In this document: positions 43,987 to 52,652 of the stretch, in pieces
Layout: every line of letters starts with the position of its first letter
How positions within the stretch are numbered: position 1 is the stretch's first letter
DNA from: DAHUYF01 sp963789275
GTDB lineage: Bacteria; Pseudomonadota; Alphaproteobacteria; ATCC43930; CGMCC-115725
NCBI GenBank assembly: GCA_963789275.1
Contig: CAWBKF010000004.1
Location: forward strand, 806,001 to 870,000
Direction of reading: 5' to 3'
Length of the DNA: 64,000 nt
The notes under the pieces: model-generated
Told to the model about the DNA's origin: nothing
Seen by the model: the letters and a program-made list of their open reading frames with translations, nothing else
Databases searched by the model: none
Translations under genes and position numbers: made by a program

Positions 43987-45009
43987 ATGAAAAAGATCGG
44001 CTTCCTCTCGTTCGGGCATTGGACGCCCTCGCCGCGGTCTGAGACGCGCTCGGCAGCCGACGCGCTCCTGCAATCCATCGATTTGGCCGTCGCGGCTGAG
44101 GCGCTGGGCGCGGATGGAGCGTATTTCCGCGTTCATCATTTCGCCCGCCAGCTCGCGTCGCCTTTCCCGCTCCTGGCGGCCGTCGGCGCGAAGACCAGCC
44201 GCATCGAGATCGGCACGGCGGTGATCGATATGCGCTACGAGAACCCGCTCTATATGGTCGAGGACGCCGGCGCGGCCGACCTCATCGCCGGCGGGCGCCT
44301 GCAACTGGGGATCAGCCGGGGCTCACCCGAGCAGGTGATCGATGGTTGGCGTTATTTCGGCTATCAGCCGGGCGACGGGCAGAGCGACGCCGATATGGGC
44401 CGGCGCCACGCGGAGGTGTTCCTCGATCTGCTCCGCGGCAAAGGCTTCGCGCGGCCGAACCCGCGGCCGATGTTCCCGAATCCGCCCGGCCTGTTGCGCG
44501 TCGAGCCGCTTTCGGAGGGCCTGCGCGACCGGATCTGGTGGGGGGCCGGCTCGAACGCTACAGCGGTTTGGGCGGCGAAGCTCGGCGTCAATCTGCAAAG
44601 CTCGACCCTCAAGGACGACGAGACCGGAGAGCCTTTTCACGTCCAGCAGGCCGCCCAGATCCGCGCCTTCCGCGCCGCTTGGAAAGAGGCCGGCCACGCG
44701 CGCGAACCGCGAGTCTCGGTCAGCCGCAGCATCTTCGCGCTGGTGGACGATCGCGATCGCGCCTACTTCGGTCAGGGCGCCGAGGAAGAGGACCAGGTCG
44801 GCTTCATCGACGAGAAGAATCGTGCGATCTTCGGTCGCAGCTATGCCGCCGAGCCGGAAATCCTCGTCGAGCAGCTCAAGCAGGACGAGGCCATTGCAGC
44901 GGCCGACACGCTGCTCCTGACGGTCCCGAATCAGCTGGGCGTCGCCTACAACGCCCATGTGATCGAGGCGATTCTCACCCAAATCGCGCCCGCTCTCGGT
45001 TGGCGCTGA
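43987..45009 (+). CDS. LLM class flavin-dependent oxidoreductase
   Basis: This is a luciferase-like monooxygenase-family enzyme of 340 residues using FMNH2 or F420. The TIM-barrel start MKKIGFLSFGHWTPS, AAEALGADGAYFRVHHFARQ and the TSRIEIGTAVIDMRYENPLYMVEDAG strand-loop are characteristic. A loop with GGRLQLGISRGSPEQVIDGW supplies the phosphate-binding part. The substrate is unknown; such enzymes oxidise alkanals, sulfonates and heterocycles. It is followed by the inverted-repeat element at 45111-45393. There is no close operon partner; the eipB gene ends 42 bases upstream. Confidence 0.9.
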   Translation: MKKIGFLSFGHWTPSPRSETRSAADALLQSIDLAVAAEALGADGAYFRVHHFARQLASPFPLLAAVGAKTSRIEIGTAVIDMRYENPLYMVEDAGAADLIAGGRLQLGISRGSPEQVIDGWRYFGYQPGDGQSDADMGRRHAEVFLDLLRGKGFARPNPRPMFPNPPGLLRVEPLSEGLRDRIWWGAGSNATAVWAAKLGVNLQSSTLKDDETGEPFHVQQAAQIRAFRAAWKEAGHAREPRVSVSRSIFALVDDRDRAYFGQGAEEEDQVGFIDEKNRAIFGRSYAAEPEILVEQLKQDEAIAAADTLLLTVPNQLGVAYNAHVIEAILTQIAPALGWR

Positions 45010-45110
45010 CGTCAGCCACCGATACGTGCCTGGATGGCCTCGCCGACACGATACGTCTGCGGCGGCGGCATTAGAGCATGTCCCACGAAGACAGAACCAT
45101 CACCGCTGCC

Positions 45111-45393
45111 CCGCGAAAGCGCCAAGGCATGCACACATCTTATCGTACGCGATCGCGATGGCACTGGCCTCACTTTCTCCCTCTCCGCCCCTCGGGGCGG
45201 AGAGGGTTGGGGTGAGGTGGGGCCGCTCGGTGTCTGCCAAATCGCCCCCAACGCGCCCAAACTCCAGCGGCTTCGCCATGCAGACCCACCTCATCCTAAA
45301 TCCTTCTCCGCCCTGAAGGGCGGAGAAGGACTTGCTGCCGCGGCATTGGCGATCATTCGAGCGAAATGTGTGCATGCCGTAGCGCTTTCGCGG
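45111..45393. mobile_element. Nested inverted-repeat element (MITE-like) containing two-hairpin repeat copy 2
   Basis: A 283-base non-coding block is bounded by 28-base inverted repeats (45111-45138 and 45366-45393, 26 of 28 matching) that share GGCATGCACACAT. Inside lies an inverted copy (45174-45334) of the two-hairpin repeat found at 36671-36829. There is no transposase gene. The size, terminal repeats and AT-neutral non-coding interior resemble a miniature inverted-repeat element, but no target duplication could be shown. It lies between the LLM gene and the convergent DUF6295 gene. Confidence 0.6.
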
Positions 45394-45439
45394 TGAAAGC
45401 GAGGACAGTGATTCGATCTGCTCGAAACCCGCTCCAGTG

Positions 45440-45745
45440 TCACGCCGCCCGAACACGGCTGAGCACGATGCCCTTGCCCCGCACTTCCGCCTCCTCGAAC
45501 TCGGCGGCGGTGATCGCCCGGTCGAGTGCGGCGCGCAGCTCCTTGGCCGTCTCCAGTGTCAGCTCGATCCCCGCCCGCGCACCGGGATCGAGGTCCGTGT
45601 TGATGAAGTCGAGCGTGATGACGTCGCCCAGCGGCGCATGGCGCGCATGGTCATAGGCAACCACCGCCTGCGACAGCGGGAACCATTCGTCGCCGCGCTT
45701 TGCCATGCCCTCCGCGCGTGCGATCTCGATGATGGACGTGCACAT
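45440..45745 (-). CDS. DUF6295-like small protein
   Basis: This is a 101-residue soluble protein beginning MCTSIIEIARAEGMAKRG, followed by WFPLSQAVVAYDHARHAP and LDFINTDLDPGARAGIELT. The pattern matches the DUF6295 family as I recall it; the function is unknown. ATG 45745 has AGGAGG seven bases upstream, which overlaps the end of the dienelactone hydrolase gene. The two genes are therefore translationally linked. The conserved early Cys and the His in DHARHAP could bind a metal, which is speculative. Confidence 0.75.
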   Translation of the reverse strand: MCTSIIEIARAEGMAKRGDEWFPLSQAVVAYDHARHAPLGDVITLDFINTDLDPGARAGIELTLETAKELRAALDRAITAAEFEEAEVRGKGIVLSRVRAA

Positions 45746-45756
45746 GTCCGAACCTC

Positions 45757-46507
45757 CTACTTCGCCAGATGCTTGCCGAAGAAGGCGAAGACCTTGCTCC
45801 AGCCATCCATGGCCTGCTCGGGCCGGTAGAGCGGCCGGTGCCAATAGAAGAAGCCGTGGCCGGCACCGTCATAGCGATGGAACTCGTAGCGTCTTGCCGT
45901 GCTTCTTGAGTTCGGCCTCGTGCTGGTTCACCTGCTCGGGGCTCGGTGCGCGGTCGTCGTTGCCGAAGAGGCCGAGCAGCGGGCAACAGAGGTCCTTCGT
46001 CATGTCGATCGGCGCGGCGGGCGTCTTTGTATTGAGCTCCTCCTTGCCCATCACCACGCGGCCACCCCATAGTTCGACGCAAGCATCGACGTTCTTCCGC
46101 TGGCAGGCATAGATAAAGGCGTGCCGGCCGCCCGAGCAGGAGCCGAAAAGGCCGACCTTGCCGTTGTGATTGGGCTGCGCGCGCATCCACGTCACGGCGG
46201 CCTCGGTATCGCCGACCATCTGGGCATCGGCAATGCCGCCTTCGGCGCGCACCTTGGCGGCGACATCGTCCGGATTGCCGCTGCCCGCGCGCTCGTAAAG
46301 GTTGGCGCAGATCGCGAGATAGCCGTGATGGGCAAAGCGCCGCGTCGTCTCGATGTAGAACTCGCTCCATCCGGGAAGATGGTGGACCAGCACCACGCCC
46401 GGAAAGCGACCCGCACCCTCGGGCTTGGCTACATAGGCGGTGATCGGGGTCCCCTTGTCGCCGCTGATGGTCACGTTTTCGCAGGTCATGCCTCGGTAGA
46501 ATGACAT
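45757..46507 (-). CDS. Dienelactone hydrolase family protein, frameshifted
   Basis: This is an alpha/beta hydrolase of the dienelactone hydrolase group, about 249 residues. The catalytic Cys lies in LFGSCSGGRHA, the Asp region in GLFGNDDRAPS, and the His in YDGAGHGFFYWHR. The His-bearing tail is in another frame: a net +1 shift near 45890-45897 otherwise gives an early stop after HGKTLRVPSL. Bridging it gives GKRYEFHRYDGAGHGFF and the proper C-terminus WSKVFAFFGKHLAK. ATG 46507 has GGAGG just upstream. Its 3' end overlaps the ribosome site of the DUF6295-like gene. The substrate is unknown. Confidence 0.85.
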
Positions 46508-46823
46508 CGGTGTTCCTCCACAAGTGCCAGCCTTGGTCGTCCAGGCGGTGACTATTTACGTTCAGGCGGTGCACATGGCAAACCCGCCCGTCGGCAATCG
46601 ATGGTCTTGGCCCGTAAGTGATCTTCCGGGCGATCGGCACAAAGTCCAGCATTGGCCGTAAGCGGTTGGACAGCTTTCGGCGGTAAATGAGGGGCAGCGG
46701 ACATTCAACTCAACTCAGGCGTCGTCTCAGTCTGACCCAAAGCGGCCATTCAAGCGCATCCTCTGGACACTCTGTTCGCGCCTAGACAATGATGGGTGGT
46801 AACTCGGAAAGCGGGGTTCGAAC
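46508..46823. other. Intergenic region with degenerate short repeats
   Basis: These 316 bases separate the leftward dienelactone hydrolase gene from the cyclase gene. They contain several loosely repeated blocks resembling GGCACAAAGTCC, GCAGCGGACATTC and CTGACCCAAAGCGGCCATTC. I have the impression that similar blocks flank cyclase genes in other proteobacteria. Related pieces (GATTGGCACATGTCGGCC) lie on the far side of the cyclase at 50210-50260. I see no gene or clear operator here. Confidence 0.5.
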
Positions 46824-49800
46824 GTGGACGTCGGCGATTGGTTGCGGAACCTCGGGCTGCCCCAATACAAGGCGGTGTTCCGCGAGAACGCGATCGACAG
46901 CGACGTTTTGCCGGAACTGAGCGAGGGCGACCTTGAGAAGCTCGGCCTCCCACTCGGGCACCGGAAGCGGCTGCTCAAGGCTATCTCCGCACTTGGTTCG
47001 AGGAACGCCGCCATCGTCTCCGCCAACTCCCCGGCCTCCCCCGGACCTCCCTCCCACAATGCGGAGCGCCGCCAGCTCACCGTGATGTTCTGCGACCTGG
47101 TCGGTTCGACGACGCTGTCCACCCGCTTCGATCCCGAGGACCTGCGCGAGATAGTCGGCGCCTACCATCGCTGCGTGACCGATACCGTCGCTCGCTTTGG
47201 CGGTTTTGTCGCCAAGTATATGGGCGACGGCGTGCTCGTTTATTTCGGCTACCCCGGGGCGCATGAGGACGACGCCGAGCGGGCGGTCCGCGCGGGCCTC
47301 GCGGCCATCGACGCGGTTGGCCGGCTCGCCGCACCCGAGCCGCTGAACGTTCGGATTGGCATCGCCACGGGCCTCGTCGTCGTCAGCGATCTGATCGGTG
47401 CCGGCGCCGCGCAAGAACGCGGCGTGGTCGGCGAGACGCCAAACCTCGCCGCCCGTCTGCAGGCGCTGGCCCGGCCGGGCGCCTTGGTCATTGCCGACGG
47501 CACCCGGAGACAGATCGGCGCGCTGTTCGAGATCGAGGATCTCGGGCCGCAACCGCTCGCCGGTTTCGCCGAGCCCCAGCCTGCCTGGCGTGTCGTCAGC
47601 GAGAGCGCGGTCGTGAGCCGCTTCGAGGCATTGCGTTCGGGGACCACACCGCTGGTCGGCCGCGACGAAGAGCTTGACGTGTTATTGCGGCGCTGGCAGC
47701 AGGCAAAGTCCGGCGAAGGGCGCGTTGTACTGGTGTCCGGCGAGCCTGGGATCGGCAAGTCGCGGCTGGCCGCCGCGCTGTCGCAACGCATCGATAGTGA
47801 GCCGCACACTCGACTGCGCTGTTATTGCTCGCCGTACGATCAAGACAGTGCGCTTTACCCCTTTATCGGCCGGCTCGAGCGCGCTGCGGGGTTCGCTCGC
47901 GACGATACGAACGCGACAAGGCTCGACAAGCTGGAGGCGCTGCTCGCCGACGGGGCGGAACCGGGTGACGTCTCGTTGACCGCGCAGATGCTGTCGTTGT
48001 CCGGCGGCGAGCGCTTCCCGCCGCTCGACCTTAGCCCGCAGCGCAAGAAGGAGCGGACATTAGCGGCACTGCTGCGCCAGCTCCAGGCGCTGGCGCGGCG
48101 ACAGCCGCTATTGATGCTCTTCGAGGACCTGCATTGGATCGATCCGACCTCGCGCGAGCTGCTCGATCTTACGGTCGAGAAGGTCACGGACCTGCCCGTG
48201 CTGCTGGTCGCAACCTATCGCACCGAGTTCCAACCGCCCTGGGTCGGCCAATCGCAGGTGACGGTGATTGCGCTGAACCGGCTCGGCCGCGGCGAAGGGG
48301 TGACCCTCGTGCATCGGCTCGCCGGCAATCTCGGGGCGCTGCCGCCGGATGTTGTCGACGAGATCGTCGAGCGCGCCGACGGCGTGCCGCTATTTGTCGA
48401 AGAATTGACCAAGGCGTTGGTCGAGGCCGGCGCCGATCGCGGCAAGGCGTCGATATCCGCCGTGCCGCCGTCGTCGCTCGCGGTGCCTGCCACCTTGCAT
48501 GCTTCGCTGCTGGGGCGCCTCGACCGGCTCGGCCCGGGGGCCAAGATCGTGGCGCAGGTCGGCGCCGCAATCGGGCGCGACTTTCCCCATGAGCTGCTGG
48601 CAGCGGCCGCGCCACTCGCCGAGCCCGAACTGCAAGAGGCGCTCCACCACCTCGTTGAAGCCGGCCTCCTCTTCCAGCGCGGCGCGCCGCCGGCGGCCAA
48701 ATATTTGTTCAAGCACGCGCTGGTCCAGGACACCGCCTATAGCACCCTGCTGCGCGGCCCGCGCCAGGCGCTGCATCGGCGGATCGCCGAGGGCTTGGAA
48801 CAGCGGTTTCCGGACCTCGTCGAAATGCGGCCGGAGATCGCCGCGCATCACTACGGCGAAGCTGCCCTGCCCGGCAAGGCGATCACCTATTGGCATCTAG
48901 CGGGCAAATTATCGGTGGCCAAAGCAGCCGTGCGTGAGGCGATCGCACACTTGCGCCGAGGGCTCAGTCTGTTGGACGGGTTACCCGAAACTCTCGAGCG
49001 CAAACAGCTGGAGCTCGATATCCACGTCACCTTGACCGCAGCGCTGATGGTCGGCAAAGGCCACTCCGACCCTGAAGTCGCCGCTGCGCTGGAGCGAGCG
49101 AACCGGCTCGTGACCGAGACCGCGTCAGTCGGGACCCCGGCCCATTTCTTTGTGCTTTTCGGGCTTTGGGTGTCTAACTTCAGCGGCGCGGCTATTGCGG
49201 CCGCGCTCGAGCACGCCAGCAACTTCCTATCCATCGCCCAATCGCAGCCCTCCTCCGGCCCGCTCCTGATGGGCCATCAACTCCTCGCTCAGTCTTCGAT
49301 CACTTGCGGCGATTACCGTGCAGCGCTGACGCATGTCGAAACGGCTGCATCGTTGTATCGGCCCGATGAGCATCGCGATTCCGCCCTTCGCTACGGGCAG
49401 GACATCGGGGTAAGCGCCTTTGTCTTTTTGTCCTGGGCGCTTTGGCATCGCGGCTATCCTGATCAGTCCGCCCGAGCTGCCGACCGGGTGCTCGCGTATA
49501 GCCGTGAGCTGGGACATGCCCACACCCTTGCCTACGCCCTTACATGGGCCGGAGTGGCCGCGGTCTTCGCCCGAGACGTCGCCGCCGTCCACGCCCGCAG
49601 CAACGACTGCGTGACGCTCGCGAGTGAACGCGGATTCCCCGTATGGGCGGCCATGGGCCGGATTCTTCAGGGCTGGGCCGTCGCCCAAAGAGGCGAAGCG
49701 ACGACGGGAATTGCCTGCATCCGCGACGGTATGGCAGCTTACGAGGCGACCCGATCCCGACAAGCCACACCGCTCTGGCTCACGCTGCTGGCCCAGGCGC

Positions 49801-50174
49801 TGGTGCTTGCCGGAAAAATAGAGGAAGCGCTCACCACGCTGGACGAAGCATTGGCAAAAGCGGCCGCCTCCGGCGAGAGGGGCTGGGACGCAGAAATTCA
49901 TCGCTTATGTGGCGAACTCACGGGGCGTTTGCCGCATCCCGATCCAGCAAAGGCCGAGGATTCGTTCCGCACCGCCCTCGCGATCGCCCGGGAGCAAGGC
50001 ACGCGGGGCTACGAATTGCGCGCCGCCACGAGCCTCGCCCGGCTGTGGGGCGAGCAGAGCCGGCGAGGCGAGGCACGCGACCTGCTCGCGCCCGTCTACG
50101 GCTGGTTCACCGAAGGGTTCGATACGCTCGATCTGAAGGAAGCCAATGCATTGCTGGCCGAGTTGACATCGTAA
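46824..50174 (+). CDS. Adenylate/guanylate cyclase with SAM, NTPase and TPR domains
   Basis: This is a 1116-residue signalling protein. A SAM domain fills residues 1-60 (DWLRNLGLPQYKAVFRENAID). A class III cyclase domain lies at about 80-265 with VMFCDLVGSTTLS, KYMGDGVLVYFGYP and NLAARLQAL. An AAA-type NTPase follows with Walker A VSGEPGIGKSRLA (around 305) and Walker B-like LLMLFEDLHWID. The last 400 residues are TPR-like helical repeats. It would make cAMP or cGMP under control of the ATPase/TPR sensor. The start is a GTG at 46824 with a weak site. Degenerate short repeats flank it on both sides, hinting at past insertion. The ligand is unknown. Confidence 0.9.
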   Translation: MDVGDWLRNLGLPQYKAVFRENAIDSDVLPELSEGDLEKLGLPLGHRKRLLKAISALGSRNAAIVSANSPASPGPPSHNAERRQLTVMFCDLVGSTTLSTRFDPEDLREIVGAYHRCVTDTVARFGGFVAKYMGDGVLVYFGYPGAHEDDAERAVRAGLAAIDAVGRLAAPEPLNVRIGIATGLVVVSDLIGAGAAQERGVVGETPNLAARLQALARPGALVIADGTRRQIGALFEIEDLGPQPLAGFAEPQPAWRVVSESAVVSRFEALRSGTTPLVGRDEELDVLLRRWQQAKSGEGRVVLVSGEPGIGKSRLAAALSQRIDSEPHTRLRCYCSPYDQDSALYPFIGRLERAAGFARDDTNATRLDKLEALLADGAEPGDVSLTAQMLSLSGGERFPPLDLSPQRKKERTLAALLRQLQALARRQPLLMLFEDLHWIDPTSRELLDLTVEKVTDLPVLLVATYRTEFQPPWVGQSQVTVIALNRLGRGEGVTLVHRLAGNLGALPPDVVDEIVERADGVPLFVEELTKALVEAGADRGKASISAVPPSSLAVPATLHASLLGRLDRLGPGAKIVAQVGAAIGRDFPHELLAAAAPLAEPELQEALHHLVEAGLLFQRGAPPAAKYLFKHALVQDTAYSTLLRGPRQALHRRIAEGLEQRFPDLVEMRPEIAAHHYGEAALPGKAITYWHLAGKLSVAKAAVREAIAHLRRGLSLLDGLPETLERKQLELDIHVTLTAALMVGKGHSDPEVAAALERANRLVTETASVGTPAHFFVLFGLWVSNFSGAAIAAALEHASNFLSIAQSQPSSGPLLMGHQLLAQSSITCGDYRAALTHVETAASLYRPDEHRDSALRYGQDIGVSAFVFLSWALWHRGYPDQSARAADRVLAYSRELGHAHTLAYALTWAGVAAVFARDVAAVHARSNDCVTLASERGFPVWAAMGRILQGWAVAQRGEATTGIACIRDGMAAYEATRSRQATPLWLTLLAQALVLAGKIEEALTTLDEALAKAAASGERGWDAEIHRLCGELTGRLPHPDPAKAEDSFRTALAIAREQGTRGYELRAATSLARLWGEQSRRGEARDLLAPVYGWFTEGFDTLDLKEANALLAELTS

Positions 50175-50336
50175 GGGCGCTGCCACAGAAGCCGGACGGA
50201 ATGTCGGCGATTGGCACATGTCGGCCGAACGCACGTGCCGACCTAATATCCGCTTCCGAGAAGGGACCAACATTGCCTGAGCGGCCGGGGTGGGCGCAGA
50301 GCAGACCTTTGTGCGAAAGCTGACTGGCGGTCGACC

Positions 50337-50534
50337 TCAGCGGCGTTCGATCAGCGCGTCGCAATCGCTCCGCCCGGCCATCAGGCAATCCTCGATCTCG
50401 CCTTCCTGGCGCAGATGCTGGATGAGGAAGATGGCGATGACCACCAGCGCCAGCAGCAGCGCGAGCGCCGCCAGGCTGCGCGTCTGGCGGTTGGCATCCT
50501 CGTCCTCCTCTTCCTCCGGCCGCCGGTCTGCCAT
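50337..50534 (-). CDS. Small single-span membrane protein
   Basis: This is a 65-residue protein with an acidic N-terminus (RRPEEEEDEDANRQ), one transmembrane helix (LAALALLLALVVIAIFLIQ) and a short tail with two Cys (EIEDCLMAGRSDCDALIERR). ATG 50534 begins directly before the acidic part. I believe similar acidic/TM/two-Cys small proteins recur in alphaproteobacteria without assigned function. Two tail cysteines on the periplasmic side could form a disulfide, which is inference. It stands alone between the cyclase and the divergent LLM gene. Confidence 0.65.
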   Translation of the reverse strand: MADRRPEEEEDEDANRQTRSLAALALLLALVVIAIFLIQHLRQEGEIEDCLMAGRSDCDALIERR

Positions 50535-50685
50535 CGCTCGATCCCGCGCCCTTTCCCGCGCGTCACCATAAGCCAGCGGCGACGCTCCGGCGCGGGTCCT
50601 TTGCCGGCCGGCAGCGCGGCGCTGGACCCGGGGCGCCTCTGCTAGGCTACCATGATGCTCGGGACGGCGCGCCAATGAGGAGACC

Positions 50686-52086
50686 ATGAAGGAAATCCGG
50701 CTCAACGCCTTTGCGATGAACTGCGTCGGGCACCAATCGCCCGGGCTCTGGGCGCATCCGCGCGACCGCTCCGAGACCTATCGCGATCTCGACTATTGGA
50801 CGACGCTCGCCGGGATCCTGGAGCGCGGCAAGTTTGACGGGCTCTTCCTCGCCGACGTTCTCGGCGTCTACGACGTCTATGGCGGCTCGCGCGACGCGGC
50901 GCTCAGGCATGCCATCCAGGTGCCGGTCAACGATCCCGTCCTCACCATCCCGGCCATGGCGGCGGTTACCGAGCATCTGGGGTTCGGCGTCACCTGCACG
51001 CTGTCTTACGAGCCGCCCTATCCCTTTGCGCGGCGCATGTCCACCCTCGACCATCTCACCAAGGGACGGATCGGCTGGAACATCGTGACGGGCTATCTCG
51101 ACAGCGCCGCCAAGGCGATGGGCCTCACCGCGCAGCTCCGCCATGATCAGCGCTACGCGCTCGCCGAGGAGTATATGGAGCTCGTCTACAAGCTCTGGGA
51201 GGCGAGCTGGGACGACGCCGCCGTGCGCCGCGACCGCCAGGCGAGAGTCTTCGCCGATCCCGCCAAGGTGCACGCGATCCATCACCGGGGCGAGTATTAT
51301 CGCGCCGACGGCATTCATCTCTGCGAGCCCTCGCCGCAGCGCACCCCGGTGCTCTACCAGGCCGGCGCCTCGGGCCGCGGGCGCGACTTCGCCGCAAGCC
51401 ACGCCGAATGCGTCTTCATCAACGGGCCGACCCCGCAGGTCGTCGCGCCGTTCGTCGCCGACATCCGCCGCCGCGCCGCCGAGCGCGGCCGCGATCCCCG
51501 CGACATCGCCATCTTCACGCTCGCCACCGTCATCGTCGGCCGCGACGCGGCGGAGGCCAAGGCGAAGCAGGCGGAGTATCGGCGCTACGTCGATCACGAG
51601 GCGTCGCTCGCGCTCTTCTCCGGTTGGACCGGCATCGACTTCTCGAAATACGCCCTCGACGAGCCCTTGCGCCATGTCGAGACCGAGGCGATGCGCTCGG
51701 CGATCGAATCCTTCACCTCGGCCGATCCCGGCCGCGTCTGGACGGTGCGGGAGCTGGCCGAGCATGTCGCGATCGGGGGCCGCGGCCCGGTGCTGGTGGG
51801 CTCGCCGCGCCAGGTCGCCGACGCGCTGATCGCCTGGGTCGAGGCCACCGACGTCGACGGCTTCAACCTCGCCTATGCCGTCATGCCGGAGAGCTTCACC
51901 GATTTCGTCGAGCTCGTGGTGCCGGAGCTGCAGCGCCGCGGCGCCTACAAGCAGGAGTACCGGCCCGGCACGCTGCGCGAAAAGCTCTTCGGCCCGGGCC
52001 GCGCGCGGCTGCTGCCGACGCATCCCGGCGGGGCCTATCGCCACGATGCGGCAAAGCGCGCCGCCTGCCGGAAGGCGGTTCCCTGA
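50686..52086 (+). CDS. NtaA/SnaA/DszA family FMN-dependent monooxygenase
   Basis: This is a 466-residue luciferase-like monooxygenase of the nitrilotriacetate monooxygenase group, which uses FMNH2 from a separate reductase. Landmarks are MKEIRLNAFAMNCVGHQSPGLW at the N-terminus, RGKFDGLFLADVLGVYD, ISYEPPYPFARRMSTLDHLT-type motif (here LSYEPPYPFARRMSTLDHL), GRIGWNIVTGYLDSAAKAMG and VLYQAGASGRGRDFAA. Related enzymes attack aminopolycarboxylates, dibenzothiophene sulfone and pristinamycin precursors. No flavin reductase gene is adjacent. AGGAGA precedes ATG 50686. The substrate is unknown. Confidence 0.93.
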   Translation: MKEIRLNAFAMNCVGHQSPGLWAHPRDRSETYRDLDYWTTLAGILERGKFDGLFLADVLGVYDVYGGSRDAALRHAIQVPVNDPVLTIPAMAAVTEHLGFGVTCTLSYEPPYPFARRMSTLDHLTKGRIGWNIVTGYLDSAAKAMGLTAQLRHDQRYALAEEYMELVYKLWEASWDDAAVRRDRQARVFADPAKVHAIHHRGEYYRADGIHLCEPSPQRTPVLYQAGASGRGRDFAASHAECVFINGPTPQVVAPFVADIRRRAAERGRDPRDIAIFTLATVIVGRDAAEAKAKQAEYRRYVDHEASLALFSGWTGIDFSKYALDEPLRHVETEAMRSAIESFTSADPGRVWTVRELAEHVAIGGRGPVLVGSPRQVADALIAWVEATDVDGFNLAYAVMPESFTDFVELVVPELQRRGAYKQEYRPGTLREKLFGPGRARLLPTHPGGAYRHDAAKRAACRKAVP

Positions 52087-52105
52087 CGCCGGTGTCGCCG
52101 CGCCG

Positions 52106-52652
52106 TCAGGCCGCCTGCGGCCGTCGCTCGCTTTCCGGCAGCGCGCCTTCATGCGCGAGCAGCCAGCGCTTGCGCTCGAGGCCGCCGCCATACCCCGTCA
52201 GCGTGTCGTCGGCGCCGATGACGCGATGGCAGGGCAGGACGAGGCTGACGGGATTGGCGCCGTTGGCGGCGCCGACCGCGCGCACCGCAGGCGGGCCGGC
52301 CGATGCGCTTGGCCAGCGCGCCATAGCTCTCAGTCGTGCCCGCCGGGATCTGCCGCAGCGCCGCCCAGACCTCGCGCTGGAATTGCGTGCCCGCCGTCAC
52401 CACCGGCAGCGCGTCGAGCGCCGAGAGCGCGCCGTCGAAATAATCCGCGAGCGCCTGGCGCAGCGCCGTCGGCGCCGCGCCCTCGCCGAGCGCGAGGCCG
52501 GGCCCGTACTGCCGGCGCAGCAGCGCGTGCATCCGCGCCGCATGATCCTCCCAGTCGAGCGCCCGCAGCACGCCCGCGCTGTCGGTGATCACCAGCATGA
52601 CGCCGATCGGGCTCGGCAGGCGCGCAATGGTAAAGGCTTCAGAGAGCGGCAT
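52106..52652 (-). CDS. ogt: Methylated-DNA-[protein]-cysteine S-methyltransferase, frameshifted
   Basis: This suicide DNA-repair protein takes the methyl group from O6-methylguanine onto its own Cys, about 181 residues. The C-terminal domain has GTQFQREVWAALRQIPAGTT and the active site LVLPCHRVIG. A net +1 shift near 52285-52300 separates LAKRIGRP from AVRAVGAANGANP. ATG 52652 is preferred over ATG 52658 because GGGAGG is directly adjacent to the latter and correctly spaced for the former. It overlaps the end of the ada/alkA-type gene by 14 bases, so both are in one operon. Confidence 0.9.
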
